From an uncultured Ruminococcus sp. (lineage in GTDB: Bacteria; Bacillota; Clostridia; Oscillospirales; Ruminococcaceae): a stretch of 5,210 nucleotides of DNA. Both the position numbers and the translations under genes were made by a program. The stretch lies in the NCBI GenBank assembly GCA_937898375.1, contig CALEJX010000527.1, positions 1 through 5,210 of the forward strand. Reading direction: 5' to 3'. Below the pieces are notes generated by a model. It worked only from the letters and a program-made list of their open reading frames with translations. It had not been told where the DNA came from and made no database searches. Shown here piece after piece: positions 4,119 to 5,210 of this stretch (position 1 is its first letter; every line of letters starts with the position of its first letter).

Positions 4119-4607
4119 GCTGAATTAAAGTGCAAAAAATGTGGTGATATTCTTAATGATGATAATTGTGATGAATTGTATCACATGCATGTGAACAATA
4201 TAGACGTTGATAATTCAATCGAGCTGATGTGCAACGATTGTGCTTTTAGAGAAGATGCAAGAAAACACGTTCAGGAGTTTATATGTGATGATGAAAGTCT
4301 TGATCTTGATGAGCGTATGTTTATTTCATTCAAGCGTGTTATGGAAAAATATAAGATAGAGGAGAAATGGCGAGACTATCTTAATGAAGTCTTTTCGAGT
4401 GGCGAAGATCCGACGAATTGTAGTTTTGACAATATTGACGTATTTATTTATGACTGTGACCAAACAGGCGATGCAGGCAATAAGCTTGATTACCTTGCAG
4501 ACTACTATTATGGCGATAATTGGGAACTCAATGCGCAATTTGAAGATTGGTATTATACATACTTTGGTGGTTTTTGGGTTACGGGCTTTGAAGATGATTA
4601 TGATTAA
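4116..4607 (+). CDS. Acidic four-cysteine (zinc-ribbon-like) protein, 163 aa
   Basis: I do not recognise a named family. The N-terminus has CKKC (Cys6, Cys9) and CNDC (Cys39, Cys42), a spacing suited to one zinc ion in a ribbon or treble-clef-like fold; Cys18, His23 and His25 lie between. The remainder is very acidic: by my count about 41 Asp/Glu against about 14 Lys/Arg. It ends in an aromatic and acidic tail (DWYYTYFGGFW, then FEDDYD). Such charge is seen in DNA-mimic proteins, for example anti-restriction proteins of mobile elements, but no ArdA-like sequence is visible and that idea is only inference. The start at 4116 is chosen over the in-frame ATG at 4110 from ribosome-binding-site spacing. 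It follows the DUF6075-like gene by 29 bases. Confidence 0.8.
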   Translation: MAELKCKKCGDILNDDNCDELYHMHVNNIDVDNSIELMCNDCAFREDARKHVQEFICDDESLDLDERMFISFKRVMEKYKIEEKWRDYLNEVFSSGEDPTNCSFDNIDVFIYDCDQTGDAGNKLDYLADYYYGDNWELNAQFEDWYYTYFGGFWVTGFEDDYD

Positions 4608-4635
4608 TATAAAAAGAAAGGCATAGTGAGCAATT

Positions 4636-5210
4636 ATGGAAAACAAATATATCGTTATTGACACTGAAACAACAGGTTTGAACTCAGCTGAGGACGAGCT
4701 TCTTCAGGTGTCTATCATTGATAATGAGGGTGATGTGCTTTTTGATAAATACATCAGACCAACACAGCACACTGAGTGGGCAGAAGCGGAGCGTATTCAT
4801 CATATCACGCCTGAAATGGTAGTTGACGCACCGACTATAGCGGAGGTCATGCCAGAGATAAATGATATCTTAAAAAGATATGATAAAATCGTTGGATACA
4901 ACCTAAAGTTTGATAAAGCTTTTCTTGAAAATAACGGGGCAGAATTTTCAAACGCAGAATATGCTGACGCAATGAAAATGTTTGCACCGATTTATGGCGA
5001 GTGGAATGACCAAAGAGGAAACTACAAATGGCAGAAACTCACTACAGCCGCAGACTATTACGGCTATGATTGGTCCGAGCATAAAGAAGCACATAACAGC
5101 TTGGGTGATTGCTACGCTACGCTCCACGTTTACAAAGAAATCAACGAAGTGATAAAAAATCAAAAGAGTGAATATATGCTTTTAGGTCGCATGCAAATGG
5201 ATTGTAACTA
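4636..5210 (+). CDS. DEDDh-type 3'-5' exonuclease (DnaQ-like), open at right edge
   Basis: Stand-alone exonuclease of the DnaQ/RNase T superfamily, which hydrolyses nucleotides from 3' ends with two metal ions. All five active-site residues are visible: Asp9 and Glu11 in VIDTETTGL, Asp93 in GYNLKFDKAFL, and His153 and Asp158 in HNSLGDCYAT, making it the DEDDh subtype. IHHITPEMV (54-62) is typical of the epsilon/PolC-type domain. At least 191 residues are present. The window ends on TA after an Asn codon, so the stop may come at the very next base. An in-frame TGA at 4627 fixes the start at 4636; the ribosome binding site is weak (GAAAGG ends 14 bases away). It could act in repair, replication of the element, or RNA end processing; the substrate cannot be read from the sequence. 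Confidence 0.92.
   Translation, partial: MENKYIVIDTETTGLNSAEDELLQVSIIDNEGDVLFDKYIRPTQHTEWAEAERIHHITPEMVVDAPTIAEVMPEINDILKRYDKIVGYNLKFDKAFLENNGAEFSNAEYADAMKMFAPIYGEWNDQRGNYKWQKLTTAADYYGYDWSEHKEAHNSLGDCYATLHVYKEINEVIKNQKSEYMLLGRMQMDCN

Noticed and set aside
4110..4607. A longer start at ATG 4110 for the acidic zinc-ribbon-like protein.
   Set aside because: It leaves only four bases after AAGGAG, and the matching start module at 3549-3569 has no ATG at that position.
4326..4664. A minus-strand 112-codon ORF with hydrophobic residues, resembling a membrane protein.
   Set aside because: The hydrophobicity is what an Asp/Glu/Asn-rich plus-strand gene gives when read in reverse. There is no support for a start, and it would collide with the zinc-ribbon-like gene.

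Overview
The window looks like one end of an integrated mobile element (ICE or genomic island) in a low-GC Gram-positive anaerobe. A Ruminococcus-like Clostridia host is my inference from base composition, strong AGGAGG-type ribosome binding sites and intrinsic terminators; I could not test it. All genes read on the plus strand, away from the left edge. At that edge lies the 3' half of a tRNA-Trp gene (minus strand, from the anticodon loop through CCA) with no 5' half. This is the scar left when an element integrates into the 3' end of a tRNA gene, so I read bases 10-54 as an attachment site and everything to its right as element. No integrase is in the window.

Region 1 (about 55-795): a strong promoter with a palindrome over its -35 box drives an unrecognised acidic 145-residue protein. 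About 170 bases of almost continuous predicted RNA structure follow. They hold three terminator-like hairpins, the last sitting inside a possible three-way junction, just ahead of parA.

Region 2 (796-2560): a tightly coupled parA-parB pair (TAATG overlap) closed by an intrinsic terminator. This is a partition or maintenance module that would stabilise the element when it is excised or plasmid-like. I found no convincing parS.

Region 3 (about 2561-3544): a visibly more AT-rich cassette with its own promoter. It encodes a YkgJ-family cysteine-cluster protein whose reading frame seems split at an A6 run into a 63-codon ORF and a 241-codon ORF. Its terminator is nearly identical to the one after parB, so the cassette sits between two copies of one hairpin.

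Region 4 (3545-5210): small accessory genes in series: a 40-residue single-pass membrane peptide, a DUF6075-like protein (ATGA overlap), a very acidic four-cysteine zinc-ribbon-like protein, and a DEDDh 3'-5' exonuclease still open at the right edge. I see no promoter of their own. Together the window reads as attachment site, partition system, then accessory cargo.
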